A stretch of 64,000 bases of DNA from JANXLO01 sp038231295 (GTDB taxonomy: Bacteria; Armatimonadota; Chthonomonadetes; Chthonomonadales; Chthonomonadaceae). Position numbers and translations under genes: made by a program. This document shows positions 53,808 through 63,891 of the stretch, in pieces (position 1 is the stretch's first letter; every line of letters starts with the position of its first letter). Under the pieces are notes generated by a model, which was not told the origin of the DNA, searched no databases, and saw only the letters and a program-made list of their open reading frames with translations. The stretch spans positions 20,586 to 84,585 of the forward strand of contig JBBRLP010000005.1 of the NCBI GenBank assembly GCA_038231295.1, in the 5' to 3' direction.

Positions 53808-56800
53808 ATGTGGATCGTTCAACTCGCGCTGCGCCGACCATACACTTTTATCGTCATGGCGCTGCTCATCGTGCTACTTGGGGCGGTGACGATACAGCGC
53901 ACCCCGACCGATGTCTTTCCCGTCATTGACATTCCGGTCGTCAGTATGATCTGGAGCTACAGCGGAGTCTCTCCTGACGACATGGAGAAGCGCATCGTCA
54001 CCATCAGCGAACGCGCCGCCACCACGACCGTCGCCGACATTGAGCATATCGAGTCGCAGTCTATGCCCGGTGTCTGTGTCATCAAATTCTATTTCCAGCC
54101 CGGCGCGAAGGTCGAGGCGGGGGTCGCGCAGTTGACCTCCATCTCTCAGACCCTGCTGCGTATCATGCCGCCCGGCATCACTCCGCCGCTGATTATCCGT
54201 TATAGCGCCTCCAGCGTCCCCATCCTCCAGATGAGTGCGAATAGCAAGACGCTTGCCGAACAGCAGTTGTACGACCTCAGCCTGAACTTCGTCCGAACGC
54301 AGTTGGCGACGGTCCAAGGCGCTTCCATACCCCTGCCTTATGGCGGCAAGGCGCGGCAGATACTCATTGATCTCGACCCGGAGGCGATGCAGGCACACGG
54401 CGTCTCAGCGGTAGATGTCAACAACGCCATCAGCGTCCAGAACCTTATACTTCCGGCAGGCACTGCCAAGATGGGTGAGCGCGAATACAGCGTTCGGCTC
54501 AACAGCAGCCCAACTGCCGTGGAGGGGCTGAACAATCTGCCCATCAAAATGTCCAATGGCGCCATGGTCTATATTCGCGATGTCGCTCACGTCCACGACG
54601 GCTTCGCGGTGCAGAACAATATCGTCAATCAGAACGGCAAACGCGCCGCACTGTTGACCATTTTGAAAAACGGCGATGCCTCTACGCTGAGCGTCGTAGA
54701 TCGCATCAAAGAGGCGCTGCCGAAGGTGCGACAGACGCTGCCGCCTGCTCTCAATTTGCAGATGATGTTCGACCAGTCGGTCTTTGTCCGCGCCTCCGTC
54801 ACCGGAGTCGTGCGCGAGGCGCTGCTCGCTGCCTGCCTGACCGCCGCCATGATCTTGCTCTTCCTCGGAAGCTGGCGCAGCACCCTCATCGTCGCGGTCT
54901 CGATTCCGCTCTCCATTCTCAGCTCTATCATTCTTCTTGGAGCTATCGGGCAGACGCTGAACGTGATGACGCTCGGAGGTCTGGCGCTAGCGGTCGGGAT
55001 CCTGGTAGACGACGCCACCGTCGAGATCGAAAACGTTCACCGGAACATGGGGTTGGGCAAGCCGCTGACCCGCGCCATTCTGGACGGAGCGCAGCAGATC
55101 GCCGCCCCGACGTTCGTCTCCACGCTCAGTATCTGTATCGTCTTCGTGCCGGTCGTCTTCCTTAGCGGGTCGGCGAAATCGCTGTTCACACCGCTGGCAA
55201 TGGCGGTCGTTTTCGCGATGCTCAGTTCCTATCTGCTCTCCCGAACGCTGGTTCCGGTCATGGTCAAACTGATGCTGCGGAAAGAGATGCACCTGTACCA
55301 GTCGCACGGTACGGTACAGACCAACGACCCGCTCTGGAAATTCCATGAGAAGTTCAACGTCGTCTTCGAGCGGATTCGTGACAGTTATGTGGGCCTGTTG
55401 GAGTGGGCGCTGCATCATCGGCTGATTGTGGCGGGCGTCTTCGGAACGTTCTTCGCGGGGTCGCTCCTGCTCATTCCGATGGTCGGGCAGGACTTCTTCC
55501 CAACGGTGGACGCGGGGCAGTTTCGGCTGCATGTTCGCGCTCCTGCGGGAACCCGCATCGAGCAGACGGAGCGGATTTTCCACGAGGTCGAGAACGAGAT
55601 CAAGCGTACCATTCCGGCGAAAGAGCTGAATATGACGCTGGACAACATCGGTCTGCCTGTGGGTGGCGTCAACCTGGCGTTCAGCGACAATGCCTCTATC
55701 GGCCCGGCGGACGGCGAAATCCTGGTCTCCCTGAAAGAGAACCACGCCTCGACTCCGGAGTACGTCCACATCCTCCGCAAAAAACTGCATGAGAAGTTCC
55801 CGCAACTGGTCTTCTTCTTCCAGCCCGCCGACATCGTGAGCCAGATTTTGAACTTCGGACTGCCCGCGCCGATTGACATTCAGGTGGTCGGGCGCGACAA
55901 GGGCAATTTCGCCGTTGCCACCGAGATCGCCGCGAAACTGAAAAACGTACCCGGAGCGGTGGATGTCCATGTGCATCAGGTGCTGAATGCGCCCGAACTG
56001 CACGTCATCGTGGACCGGGAGCGTGCGCAGGAACTGGGACTGACGCAGCGGGATGTGGCGAACAATCTGCTTACCTCCCTCAGTTCCAGTGGGCAGTCAT
56101 CGCCCAGCTACTGGCTGGACCCGAAGAACGGCGTCAGTTACACGGTCGCCGCGCAGACCCCGCAGTACAAGATCAACTCCATTGATAAGCTTCAAAACAC
56201 GCCACTGCTCGGAGGAACACCGGGAACGCCTCAACTGCTCAATAACGTCGCGACGGTTGAGCGCGGCAAGTCGGCACAGGTCATCAATCACTATAATGTG
56301 CAGCCCGTCTTCGACATCTATGCGAACGTGCAGGGGCGCGACCTCGGCGGCGTTTCGCACGAGGTGGACAAAATCCTGGCCGGGTTCAACGGGCATCTCC
56401 CACGCGGTACGACGCTGATTGTGCGCGGTCAAGTGCAGAGTATGAACTCGTCGTTCCTCGGCCTGGGTCTCGGCCTGATCTTCGCGATCCTGCTGGTCTA
56501 TCTGCTCATGGTCGTGAACTTCCAGTCGTGGCTCGACCCGTTCATTATCATCATGGCGCTGCCCGGCGCGTTGTGCGGTATCGTCTGGATGCTGTTCGTC
56601 ACACAGACCACGTTCAGCGTTCCCTCGCTGATGGGTTCAATCATGTGTATCGGCGTCGCGACTGCGAATAGTATTCTGCTGGTCACCTTCGCCAACGAAC
56701 GCCGCGAGGAGGGAGACGACGCCTTCACTGCCGCGCTCACCGCAGGCTTTACCCGACTCCGCCCCGTTTTGATGACGGCTCTCGCGATGATTATCGGAAT

Positions 56801-56999
56801 GCTGCCGATGGCGCTGGGGCTGGGCGAAGGCGGTGAACAGAACGCTCCGCTGGGGCGGGCGGTCATCGGCGGTCTGGCCGTCGCAACTATCACGACCCTG
56901 TTCTTCGTTCCCGTCGTCTATAGTGTGCTGCGCCGCCGTCAGCCCGCCTCGACAGCGGACGCGGACGGAATGGAAGGGCTTCCCGCCCATGTATCGTAA
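53808..56999 (+). CDS. RND efflux transporter permease
   Basis: A 1063-residue resistance-nodulation-division pump, the normal length. The first membrane helix (PYTFIVMALLIVLLGAVTI), two large periplasmic loops and the RND motif GILVDDATVEIENVHRNM in the fourth helix, with acidic proton-relay residues, are clear. It is closest in form to the AcrB/CzcA type lacking a metal-specific signature. It starts ATG 53808 and precedes the adaptor gene by 19 bases. Drug or lipid export is likely, the substrate unknown. Confidence 0.94.
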   Translation: MWIVQLALRRPYTFIVMALLIVLLGAVTIQRTPTDVFPVIDIPVVSMIWSYSGVSPDDMEKRIVTISERAATTTVADIEHIESQSMPGVCVIKFYFQPGAKVEAGVAQLTSISQTLLRIMPPGITPPLIIRYSASSVPILQMSANSKTLAEQQLYDLSLNFVRTQLATVQGASIPLPYGGKARQILIDLDPEAMQAHGVSAVDVNNAISVQNLILPAGTAKMGEREYSVRLNSSPTAVEGLNNLPIKMSNGAMVYIRDVAHVHDGFAVQNNIVNQNGKRAALLTILKNGDASTLSVVDRIKEALPKVRQTLPPALNLQMMFDQSVFVRASVTGVVREALLAACLTAAMILLFLGSWRSTLIVAVSIPLSILSSIILLGAIGQTLNVMTLGGLALAVGILVDDATVEIENVHRNMGLGKPLTRAILDGAQQIAAPTFVSTLSICIVFVPVVFLSGSAKSLFTPLAMAVVFAMLSSYLLSRTLVPVMVKLMLRKEMHLYQSHGTVQTNDPLWKFHEKFNVVFERIRDSYVGLLEWALHHRLIVAGVFGTFFAGSLLLIPMVGQDFFPTVDAGQFRLHVRAPAGTRIEQTERIFHEVENEIKRTIPAKELNMTLDNIGLPVGGVNLAFSDNASIGPADGEILVSLKENHASTPEYVHILRKKLHEKFPQLVFFFQPADIVSQILNFGLPAPIDIQVVGRDKGNFAVATEIAAKLKNVPGAVDVHVHQVLNAPELHVIVDRERAQELGLTQRDVANNLLTSLSSSGQSSPSYWLDPKNGVSYTVAAQTPQYKINSIDKLQNTPLLGGTPGTPQLLNNVATVERGKSAQVINHYNVQPVFDIYANVQGRDLGGVSHEVDKILAGFNGHLPRGTTLIVRGQVQSMNSSFLGLGLGLIFAILLVYLLMVVNFQSWLDPFIIIMALPGALCGIVWMLFVTQTTFSVPSLMGSIMCIGVATANSILLVTFANERREEGDDAFTAALTAGFTRLRPVLMTALAMIIGMLPMALGLGEGGEQNAPLGRAVIGGLAVATITTLFFVPVVYSVLRRRQPASTADADGMEGLPAHVS

Positions 57000-57018
57000 G
57001 GACATCAGGAACTGACTT

Positions 57019-58737
57019 ATGGAAACAATACCGAACCCGGCTTCTTCGATTGTCCCTCCCTCACGGGGCAAAGTGACTTTTCTCTTTCTGGGGGTCGTGA
57101 TACTTCTCGCCGTTCTGTTCGTTGTGGGACTGTTGCCCCACCTGAAACAGCGTGGTTCGCTGGCCGCCGAAGCGCATGAAGTTCGGACGGAAGTCGCGGA
57201 GGTGACGACTGTCACGCCGCATATGGCCCCTGCGGACGCGCTTATCCTGCCTGGCAGCATTCAGGCTATCGAGGAGACGAGCCTGAGCGCTCGCACCAGT
57301 GGTTTTGTGCGCCGTCGTCTGGTGGACATCGGCTCTCGTGTAAAGGCGGGAGACGTGCTTGCCGAGATCGAGTCGCCTGAGATTGACCAGCAGGTCGCGG
57401 CGGCGAAGGCTGACGAAGCGAAGTCCCTGGCCGGGACAGGACAGGCTGAGGCCGATGTCGCGAAACAGCAGGCGACCGTTACGGGAATGCAGGCGGACGT
57501 GACACGCCAGCAGTCGAATGTGGAGTTGGCGCGTGCCGCCCAGAAGCGCACCGAGGCGAAACTGCTTCAATCGCAGGCCGCGAGCGCGACCTCGAAGGCC
57601 AAACTCGCGCAGGCAAAGCAGATGCTGGCAGGCCGACAGGCCGACCTCTTGCAGGCGCAGACACAGGCGACCCTGGCGGAACGGACCTGGCGACGGTGGC
57701 AGGGACTGGCGAAGAGCGGCGCGGTCTCCCGGCAGGAGGCCGACGAGAAAGAGTACGCTTACCAGACACGTCAGGCCGCCATCACCTCGGCGGAAGCGGC
57801 GGTTCACTCCGCCGAGGCCGATATCGAGGCGGCACAGGCCAACGTCGGCGCGAGCGAGGCGGACATTCAGGCGGCGCGGGAGGACATCGCCGCCGCCCGG
57901 CAGAGCGTGAGTGCGGCGGAAGCGGCGGTCATGGCGAGCCGGTCGAATGTACATGCGGCACAGGCGAGTGTCAATGCCAGCCGTGCCAACGTGACAGCCA
58001 CGCAGGCGGTCACCGGTTCCAGCCGTGCGAATACGCGCCGCTACACCGCCCTGCAATCGTTCGAGCGGATCGTGGCTCCCTTCTCCGGTGTCATCACGGC
58101 CCGCAATACGGATACCGGCGCACTGGTCAAAGCGGACGACAACGCAAAAGGACTGTTCAGTCTGGCCCGCACGGACGTTCTGCGGATCATGGTTACGGTC
58201 CCGCAGACTTTTGCGGCCTCCATGCAGCCCGGCCAGACGACGAAGGTGACGATTCGGGAGTTTCCGGGCCGTGTCTTCACCGGAATCATTGCCCGCAATG
58301 CCGGAGCGCTCGACCCAACTTCTCGAACGCTCCTGACGGAAATACATGTGCCGAACACCGATGGCAAACTGCTGCCGGGAAGCTACGCGCAGGTGGAGTT
58401 CGCGGGCATCACCATGAAGTCCCATCTGCGTATCCCCGCCAATGCCCTGATGATCGGCGCGGAGGGTGTCCGCGTCGCTATCGTAACGAAAACCGACAAA
58501 ATCCATTTCCAGACCGTTCAGCCCGGCGCGGACTTTGGGCAGGAGGTCGAGATAGTGACGGGGCTGGAAGGCAATGAGACGCTTGTCTCCAACGCCAGCG
58601 ACGACCTGAAAGAGGGAACCCCCGTCAAAGTCCTTCTCACGCCACCCGCCGACCCGACCGGCGCACCTGCCGCTCCTACTGCGGCTGGCCGCCCCGGCGC
58701 GGCTCCGCATGACGCACCGCCGTCTGCCGGGCACTAA
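57019..58737 (+). CDS. RND efflux periplasmic adaptor
   Basis: A 572-residue membrane fusion protein. After an N-terminal membrane segment (FLFLGVVILLAVLFVVGLLP) there is a lipoyl half (LSARTSGFVRRRLVDIGSRV), a very long Ala/Gln coiled coil (about residues 130-340), the second half (RIVAPFSGVITARNTDTGAL) and a beta-barrel. The C-terminus is Pro/Ala-rich. AcrA-type adaptors are about 400 residues, so the hairpin is extended as in its counterpart at 49955. Gene order permease then adaptor is the reverse of the common one. Confidence 0.9.
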   Translation: METIPNPASSIVPPSRGKVTFLFLGVVILLAVLFVVGLLPHLKQRGSLAAEAHEVRTEVAEVTTVTPHMAPADALILPGSIQAIEETSLSARTSGFVRRRLVDIGSRVKAGDVLAEIESPEIDQQVAAAKADEAKSLAGTGQAEADVAKQQATVTGMQADVTRQQSNVELARAAQKRTEAKLLQSQAASATSKAKLAQAKQMLAGRQADLLQAQTQATLAERTWRRWQGLAKSGAVSRQEADEKEYAYQTRQAAITSAEAAVHSAEADIEAAQANVGASEADIQAAREDIAAARQSVSAAEAAVMASRSNVHAAQASVNASRANVTATQAVTGSSRANTRRYTALQSFERIVAPFSGVITARNTDTGALVKADDNAKGLFSLARTDVLRIMVTVPQTFAASMQPGQTTKVTIREFPGRVFTGIIARNAGALDPTSRTLLTEIHVPNTDGKLLPGSYAQVEFAGITMKSHLRIPANALMIGAEGVRVAIVTKTDKIHFQTVQPGADFGQEVEIVTGLEGNETLVSNASDDLKEGTPVKVLLTPPADPTGAPAAPTAAGRPGAAPHDAPPSAGH

Positions 58738-58762
58738 ACGCGGCGTTCTCGAAACAATATCG

Positions 58763-58789
58763 GGGCAGACTGTACATAGCAGTCTGCCC
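58763..58789 (+). terminator. Terminator-like hairpin after the RND operon
   Basis: GGGCAGACTG and CAGTCTGCCC form a perfect 10-bp stem 25 bases after the adaptor stop. A clear T-run is missing. The remainder of the gap to 59060 shows nothing else that I recognise. Confidence 0.5.
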
Positions 58790-59060
58790 TGATTGCGTTA
58801 TTCACCCGTCGGCACATTTTGTTGGTGCGAATAAGATATGGGTTGCTCGGTCGTTGTTTTGTTCACCGTCCATGAGGTTGCCGGGCCATGCAATGCCCGG
58901 TCACTGGAACTCCGGCAGGCCGCTAACTTCTCATAGAACGGAATAGACTGTCTGTATCCTGATCCTCCTGGGGCAGACGTTGCGTGAGTGACAGCGTGAA
59001 GGATGCGTGACTATTGCCGTTTCTTCGGTTTATTTTGGGAGTGGGGCGCGAAACAAAACA

Positions 59061-59085
59061 CTGCCGCCGGAATTTCCGGCGGCAG
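59061..59085 (-). terminator. Terminator of the prepilin gene
   Basis: A perfect 12-bp inverted repeat CTGCCGCCGGAA with a single-base loop; on the minus strand it is followed by TGTTTTGTTT. Confidence 0.75.
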
Positions 59086-59110
59086 CGAATGCAGGAGCAG
59101 GCAGAGGAGC

Positions 59111-59911
59111 CTAGAGGGCGTTGCCGTTGGGGTCGGGGCCGGTCTGACCGTCGCCCATGTAGTTCAGGCCCGCGACTGCGGGGTTGCCCGTATTGGCCGT
59201 GACCGGGGCTTTGAGGAATTTGGCATGACCATCGGAGAAAGCGTAGTTCGCGCCGTCCGTATGCCGGGTCGCGGCGATACCGCCGGGGTTACCGACGCCG
59301 GTTCCCTGGGTCGCCGACGGGTTGTTCGCGGTCCAGCCGTTGTTGAAGTTGGTGACATCGTTGATGATGCGTCCGCCCGCGGTGGCCACTCCGTTGATAA
59401 AGAAGGCCGCCGCCTGGTTGTAGGGATAGGGCCAGGTCAGCCCCTGCGGGTTGCTCAGGGTCGAGGGACCGGAGATACTGTTGCCATCCACGAAGATCGG
59501 GGTGACGGCGGGAAGGGTAATGCCATTGAGTTTACGCGGAGAGGAGCCGTTGTAACCGTCCGATCGGGCGATGTTGGCATTGTAGGTGTAGCCAATCGCA
59601 TAGGTGCTGTCCGGGCAGGTGTAGACCTGAAAGCTTTTGACGTATGGCTGAAGGATCAGCGTCCACGGGAAGGCGATGCCACCGGAAACGCCCGAAGAGG
59701 AGTACGGAATGACGGTCTCGTCATAATCCTGCGTGTACATGGTCCACGAAAGGGCGATCTGCTTCTCGTTGGAGATGCAGGAGATGGCGCGAGCCTTCTC
59801 ACGAGCCTTAGCGAAGACAGGAAAGAGAATAGCAGCGAGAATCGCGATGATAGCGATGACGACCAGCAGCTCGATCAGTGTGAAACCTTTACGTACCTGA
59901 GTAGATTTCAA
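59111..59911 (-). CDS. Type II secretion/type IV pilin-like protein, H-X9-DG family (DUF1559)
   Basis: A 266-residue prepilin. The type III signal KGFTLIELLVVIAIIAILAA has the peptidase site after Gly and Glu at mature position 5. AKAREKARAISCISNEKQI follows, a motif common in Planctomycetes and Armatimonadota. The C-terminal RHTDGANYAFSDGHAKFL is the H-X9-DG motif. The body is thought to form a surface pseudopilus subunit. These genes occur in large families, and its isolated position is usual. A 350-base leader precedes it. Confidence 0.93.
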   Translation of the reverse strand: MKSTQVRKGFTLIELLVVIAIIAILAAILFPVFAKAREKARAISCISNEKQIALSWTMYTQDYDETVIPYSSSGVSGGIAFPWTLILQPYVKSFQVYTCPDSTYAIGYTYNANIARSDGYNGSSPRKLNGITLPAVTPIFVDGNSISGPSTLSNPQGLTWPYPYNQAAAFFINGVATAGGRIINDVTNFNNGWTANNPSATQGTGVGNPGGIAATRHTDGANYAFSDGHAKFLKAPVTANTGNPAVAGLNYMGDGQTGPDPNGNAL

Positions 59912-60263
59912 AACATTTCTCCTGAGTAGTTACGTAGGGCCATGCACTCTGTGCATTGGCGACAGCATACAGAGTCCTAATTGACAGAGATGAGAGCAGA
60001 GAAGATCAGGGTAAGGCGTTCGAGGTGTGAAGGTAATCCTACCCTGGATTGGCGAGTCATGTCGGCGTGGACATCCGTTTTGAGGCAAGAGAGCAGCGGC
60101 GCAGTGTTCACTGCCAACGCGGCGGTATGAGGAAATGCAGGACAGATTCAATGAGAATGAAGCGCCGAACGACAATGCCCGGGCCTCTTGACGCCACCTC
60201 CTTTACAAGGTCAGACGAATATACATAAGTGGACGAGCACACCGTCTGATGGTTACAGCGAAA
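59912..60263. other. Intergenic leader region of the prepilin gene
   Basis: About 350 bases between prepilin and lipoprotein genes, both on the minus strand. I see only an AAAGGAGGTGG sequence near 60200 (minus) without a convincing reading frame after it, and no strong promoter. Confidence 0.4.
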
Positions 60264-60506
60264 TTAGCGGGAACCTGCAGCACCGCCTGTCTCCCCGGTG
60301 GTATTGCCATGATCGTTGGCGCTCGCGGGTTTAGGACCGCCGCCAGACTCTTTGCTCTGCGCTTCGGAATCTTTGCGCTGTCTCTCTTCGGGTGTGCCGG
60401 GAGTTGCGGCGCTCTCCGCAGATTTTCCGCTGCATCCTGTCAGTAGGCCAGCCCCCAGAATAGCGAGCAGAATCGCGCCCGTCAGATAGCCCTTGCGTCG
60501 AATCAC
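60264..60506 (-). CDS. Small lipoprotein
   Basis: An 80-residue lipoprotein. The signal (YLTGAILLAILGAGLLTGC) ends with lipobox LLTGC; the remainder is Ser/Gly/Ala/Glu-rich and disordered, ending in NTTGETGGAAGSR. The GTG at 60506 has AAGGA 10 bases upstream; the longer frame upstream is the leader. A strong promoter lies at 60652-60680. Function unknown. Confidence 0.65.
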   Translation of the reverse strand: MIRRKGYLTGAILLAILGAGLLTGCSGKSAESAATPGTPEERQRKDSEAQSKESGGGPKPASANDHGNTTGETGGAAGSR

Positions 60507-60651
60507 GTGTGGATTTTCCTTCCGTAAAAGGTTAGTCGGTTGAAATTGAATACGTGGATTAGTGTGCAGTGAAGCAGAAGTCGCCTGTGCAGAGGAGAAT
60601 AGAAGGCTATTTCTGACCACTTCCTGTCTTTCACAACGCAACAATATGCTT

Positions 60652-60680
60652 ACTATATCATATTGCAGTTAGGCTGTCAA
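60652..60680 (-). promoter_or_regulatory. Promoter of the lipoprotein gene
   Basis: On the minus strand TTGACA (60675-60680), 17 bases, TATAGT (60652-60657), giving a leader of about 140 bases. No second gene is visible between 60507 and 60876. Confidence 0.75.
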
Positions 60681-60876
60681 GCGCAGGATGTCTGCAATCC
60701 GGCATTTGCAAAGGAACAAGAGGCGGTTTTGCCAAGGTGATGCAGATCACACTTTACTGTGCGCCATATCACGGCGGGTCGGAGCGCGATGGCTTATACT
60801 GCCTATGTAGCACGAAATTGGGAAAGCACTTCCCGCCTTCCCGGCACCGCACGATGCACAAAGGAGAATCTACGTT

Positions 60877-61680
60877 ATGGCAAATACTCGTTCCCGCACT
60901 GTTTTCGCCGCCGCGCTTTCGCTCGGTCTCTCGCTTTTGCTGCCCGCCGCTCACGCCGACGATCTATTAATCAACGGCGGGTTTGAGACAGGCGACCTGA
61001 CCGGGTGGACGGTGAGAAACCTCGCCAGCGGCGATCCTTCTGGGACTTTTGGTATCGGCAACAACCTGATTGATACCAACCTGACACCGAACAGTCCCGC
61101 GACCCCCATCGGGGAACTGGCTTCGGTCGGAGCGAAGACCGGAAACTACTATGCCGTCTCCGATAGTCTTGGGCCGGGAACGCATCTGCTGCTGCAATCG
61201 TTCACCGTTCCGATAAAGCCTGCCAGCGTCTTTCTTTCCTACGATATGTTTGTCAATGACTGGAACGGCGCGGGGGCGCTCAATGCCGATGGACCGCTTG
61301 ACCAGGCGCAGGTGGACGGGCAATCGAACCTCATCCCCACACAGTTTGCCCGTGTGGATATTCTCCGCGCAGCGGCAGACGCCTACTCCGTGAACCCGGC
61401 AGATGTCCTCGGCAGTTACTACTCCGGTGTAGACAGTGGGACGCCTGCAAACAACTATACGCACTATAGCTTCGACATCACCAGCATCACCCATCCGGGT
61501 TCGACGTATCAACTGCGCTTCGCCGAAGTAGACAACCAGTTCTCTCTGAATCAGGGGGTGGACAACGTCGTGGTCAACGCACAGACGCCCGAACCCGGCA
61601 CAATCGCCCTTTTCCTCGCGCTTGGCCTGACCGCACCAGTGGCTCTGCGAATGCGCCGCCGAAAGACAGTTTCTCTATAA
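60877..61680 (+). CDS. PEP-CTERM sorting-domain protein
   Basis: A 267-residue exported protein with a signal peptide (FAAALSLGLSLLLPAAHA), a beta-rich body beginning LLINGGFETGDLTGW as in carbohydrate-binding-like PEP-CTERM proteins, and a C-terminal sorting signal PEPGTIALFLALGLTAPVAL followed by RMRRRK. Such proteins are cleaved by exosortase and linked to the surface or exopolysaccharide. AAAGGAG lies before the ATG. An exosortase gene is not in the window. Confidence 0.92.
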   Translation: MANTRSRTVFAAALSLGLSLLLPAAHADDLLINGGFETGDLTGWTVRNLASGDPSGTFGIGNNLIDTNLTPNSPATPIGELASVGAKTGNYYAVSDSLGPGTHLLLQSFTVPIKPASVFLSYDMFVNDWNGAGALNADGPLDQAQVDGQSNLIPTQFARVDILRAAADAYSVNPADVLGSYYSGVDSGTPANNYTHYSFDITSITHPGSTYQLRFAEVDNQFSLNQGVDNVVVNAQTPEPGTIALFLALGLTAPVALRMRRRKTVSL

Positions 61681-61749
61681 CGCACACCATACGAACGAAC
61701 AGGCTACTTGCCACACGGGGCTGCGCCTTGCCCTAGAAGGACTACGATC

Positions 61750-62652
61750 ATGAACACTGAACTCAACACCATGTTACAGCGGCTGACGGCTCTTGAGGAG
61801 CGCAGCCAGCAGCGCGAACTGCACTACCGCACCGAACGGCGACGTTTCCGTGTGCAGATGGGGTTTGCTCTCTGCGCGGTCATCGGCTCCATTCTAATCT
61901 CTCCCGCCAATCGCATGGCGCTCGCACAGGGCTATGGAGTCACGCTGACCTCCCTCGACTCGCGGCTGAGAGCCATCGAGGGCAAGACGCAGTTCATGTC
62001 GGCGGACGCGACTGCCAAAACGACAAAGTTCTCCGGCTGTAATGTCTGTATTGTGAATGGCCTTGGCGCGACCAATGGATATACACCCGATCCCACGAGC
62101 GCGGACCCCTCCCTGGTACAGACGAATGGTCTGGGCAATCTGATCCTGGGTTATAACGAATCCTTCGGTGAAGCTCGCACCGGTTCGCACAATCTTGTTC
62201 TGGGAACTCACAACGCCTATACCTCTTTCTCCGGGGTGGTTGCAGGAGCGGATAATACGATCTCCGCGCCGTTCGCCTCGATCTATGGAGGCGTCGTCAA
62301 TACGGCCGATGTCTACTGTGGGACAGTGTTGGGCGGCATCAGTAACCGGGCAGGCGGCACCTATTCCTGTGTCAGCGGCGGAAGTGGCAACCATGCGACC
62401 GGGTTTTACGCTTCCATTTTGGGAGGAGGTGGTAATATAGCCGATGGCGAAAATGCGGTGGTTTGCGGTGGAGTTGGCAACGAGTCCTCAGGAAATGTTA
62501 CGACGGTCTGCGGCGGCTACGTGAACAAAGCCACCGGAAACTACTATACCATCGGCGGCGGAGCCAACCTCTCCCCCTCCGCCATCCAATCCGGGTGGAC
62601 GGCGGGCAGCCAGAGCAATACCTCGGTGGGCGGGAATTTCCATTCACCGTAA
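61750..62652 (+). CDS. YadA-head-like surface repeat protein
   Basis: A 300-residue protein. A helical N-terminus (LQRLTALEERSQQRELHYR) precedes one membrane segment (MGFALCAVIGSILISP). From residue 115 there are about nine degenerate repeats of roughly 15-25 residues of the SGNHATGFYASILGGGGN / VCGGVGNESSGN type, a pattern seen in left-handed beta-roll head domains of trimeric autotransporters. No stalk or beta-barrel anchor is present. ATG 61750 was chosen over a start at 61708. It lies 69 bases after the PEP-CTERM gene. Confidence 0.65.
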   Translation: MNTELNTMLQRLTALEERSQQRELHYRTERRRFRVQMGFALCAVIGSILISPANRMALAQGYGVTLTSLDSRLRAIEGKTQFMSADATAKTTKFSGCNVCIVNGLGATNGYTPDPTSADPSLVQTNGLGNLILGYNESFGEARTGSHNLVLGTHNAYTSFSGVVAGADNTISAPFASIYGGVVNTADVYCGTVLGGISNRAGGTYSCVSGGSGNHATGFYASILGGGGNIADGENAVVCGGVGNESSGNVTTVCGGYVNKATGNYYTIGGGANLSPSAIQSGWTAGSQSNTSVGGNFHSP

Positions 62653-62940
62653 TCCTGAATCGAACTCAGACTGCTGTTCCAAAGTGGCGCGTAGAGCAGA
62701 CGTTCCTCCTCCGTACTGTGTGCCAATCCAGCTTTTCAGAACAGAGTTAACTGAGAGTTATCCTCCCATCCGCTCCTGCCTCCGTCCCTCGGAGCGCAGG
62801 AGCGGATTTGGCTTTCTCTCGCTTGCTGTGAACGCTCTCTGCGTCCCCTGTCGGCGGTACAGGAAGGAAATCGTGAGATTGCGGAGGGGTTTGCAGGGCC
62901 GGTGGCGTATAGAGAGCCATCTCGGTGCGGAGGTAGACAG

Positions 62941-63789
62941 GTGAAGGTCTCAATAGCGTCCTACAGTTTTCATGGTCTGCTGGCGGAGGGCAAGATGGAT
63001 GCCTTCGGCTATCTGGAGACCTGCAAATATCGGTATGGTCTGGACACCGCCGACTTCTGGAACGGGCTGATCGGCACGACGGACAGCGATGTGCTGGTCA
63101 AGGTGCGGCAGGCGGTGGAAGCGCGGGAGATTCAGGTGGTGAACTACCACGTGGATGGGGTTCACCTGTGGGAAGACGATGCGGAGGCACGGGAACGCAA
63201 CTCTCGCAGGGCGTGGGAGCATCTTCACGCGGCAGCGGCTTTAGGCGCGAAGACGGTGCGTTTCGACACGGGCGGCAAGCTCGTTCCGATGACGGAGGAG
63301 CAGTTGGAGTTTCTGGCGACGCGCTACCGGGAGTACTGCGATTTCGCGGCGGACAACGGATTCAAACTCGGCCCGGAGAATCATTGGGGTCTCTCACTGC
63401 TCGCGGAGAATATGGTTCGGCTGGCGCAGGCGGTGGATCACCCGGCCTACGGTATTCTCCTGCATCTCGGCCACTGGGAGGACGGCGACCCGGACGGCGG
63501 AGATCGGCGGCTGGCTCCCTGGACGGTGCATACCCACATAGATGCGCGGGTCACCCGCACCAATCTGGCGGAGCGAATGCAGGCTCTCCTCGACGCAGGC
63601 TACACCGGCTGCTGGGGCGTGGAGCACCACACCGCGCAAAACGAGTATGCGGAGGTCGCCGTGCAGTTGGCGGAAGTCCGGCGAGTCCTCTCCCGTCACC
63701 GCTGGCAGCAGCACGACGCCGAAACCACTTCCCGCAAAGCGGCCAAATCAGGCAACCCCCTCCTTACCACCGAACAGGAAAGAGGATAG
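62941..63789 (+). CDS. Sugar phosphate isomerase/epimerase, TIM barrel
   Basis: A 282-residue xylose-isomerase-like TIM-barrel protein. SIASYSFHGLL opens the first strand; VVNYHVDGVHLW, KTVRFDTGGK, GPENHWGLS with metal-binding Glu, LHLGHW and VHTHIDA follow, and WGVEHH provides the last acidic ligand. The GTG at 62941 has GGAGG 7 bases upstream; the earlier in-frame ATG (62902) lacks one. It is of the group often annotated as AP-endonuclease-2-like. Substrate unknown. A related gene is at 1349. Confidence 0.85.
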   Translation: MKVSIASYSFHGLLAEGKMDAFGYLETCKYRYGLDTADFWNGLIGTTDSDVLVKVRQAVEAREIQVVNYHVDGVHLWEDDAEARERNSRRAWEHLHAAAALGAKTVRFDTGGKLVPMTEEQLEFLATRYREYCDFAADNGFKLGPENHWGLSLLAENMVRLAQAVDHPAYGILLHLGHWEDGDPDGGDRRLAPWTVHTHIDARVTRTNLAERMQALLDAGYTGCWGVEHHTAQNEYAEVAVQLAEVRRVLSRHRWQQHDAETTSRKAAKSGNPLLTTEQERG

Positions 63790-63891
63790 GCCAGACGATG
63801 CGGCTTCCTCGACGATACTCCTACTAAAAGAAACGGGTACTGACAATGGCCTTTCCAAAGAGCCTTTTGCAAATGTCCTAGAACAATGAGA

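Noticed and set aside
57061..58734. 557-codon minus-strand frame opposite the RND adaptor
   Set aside because: Repetitive composition comes from the complement of the Ala/Gln coiled coil.
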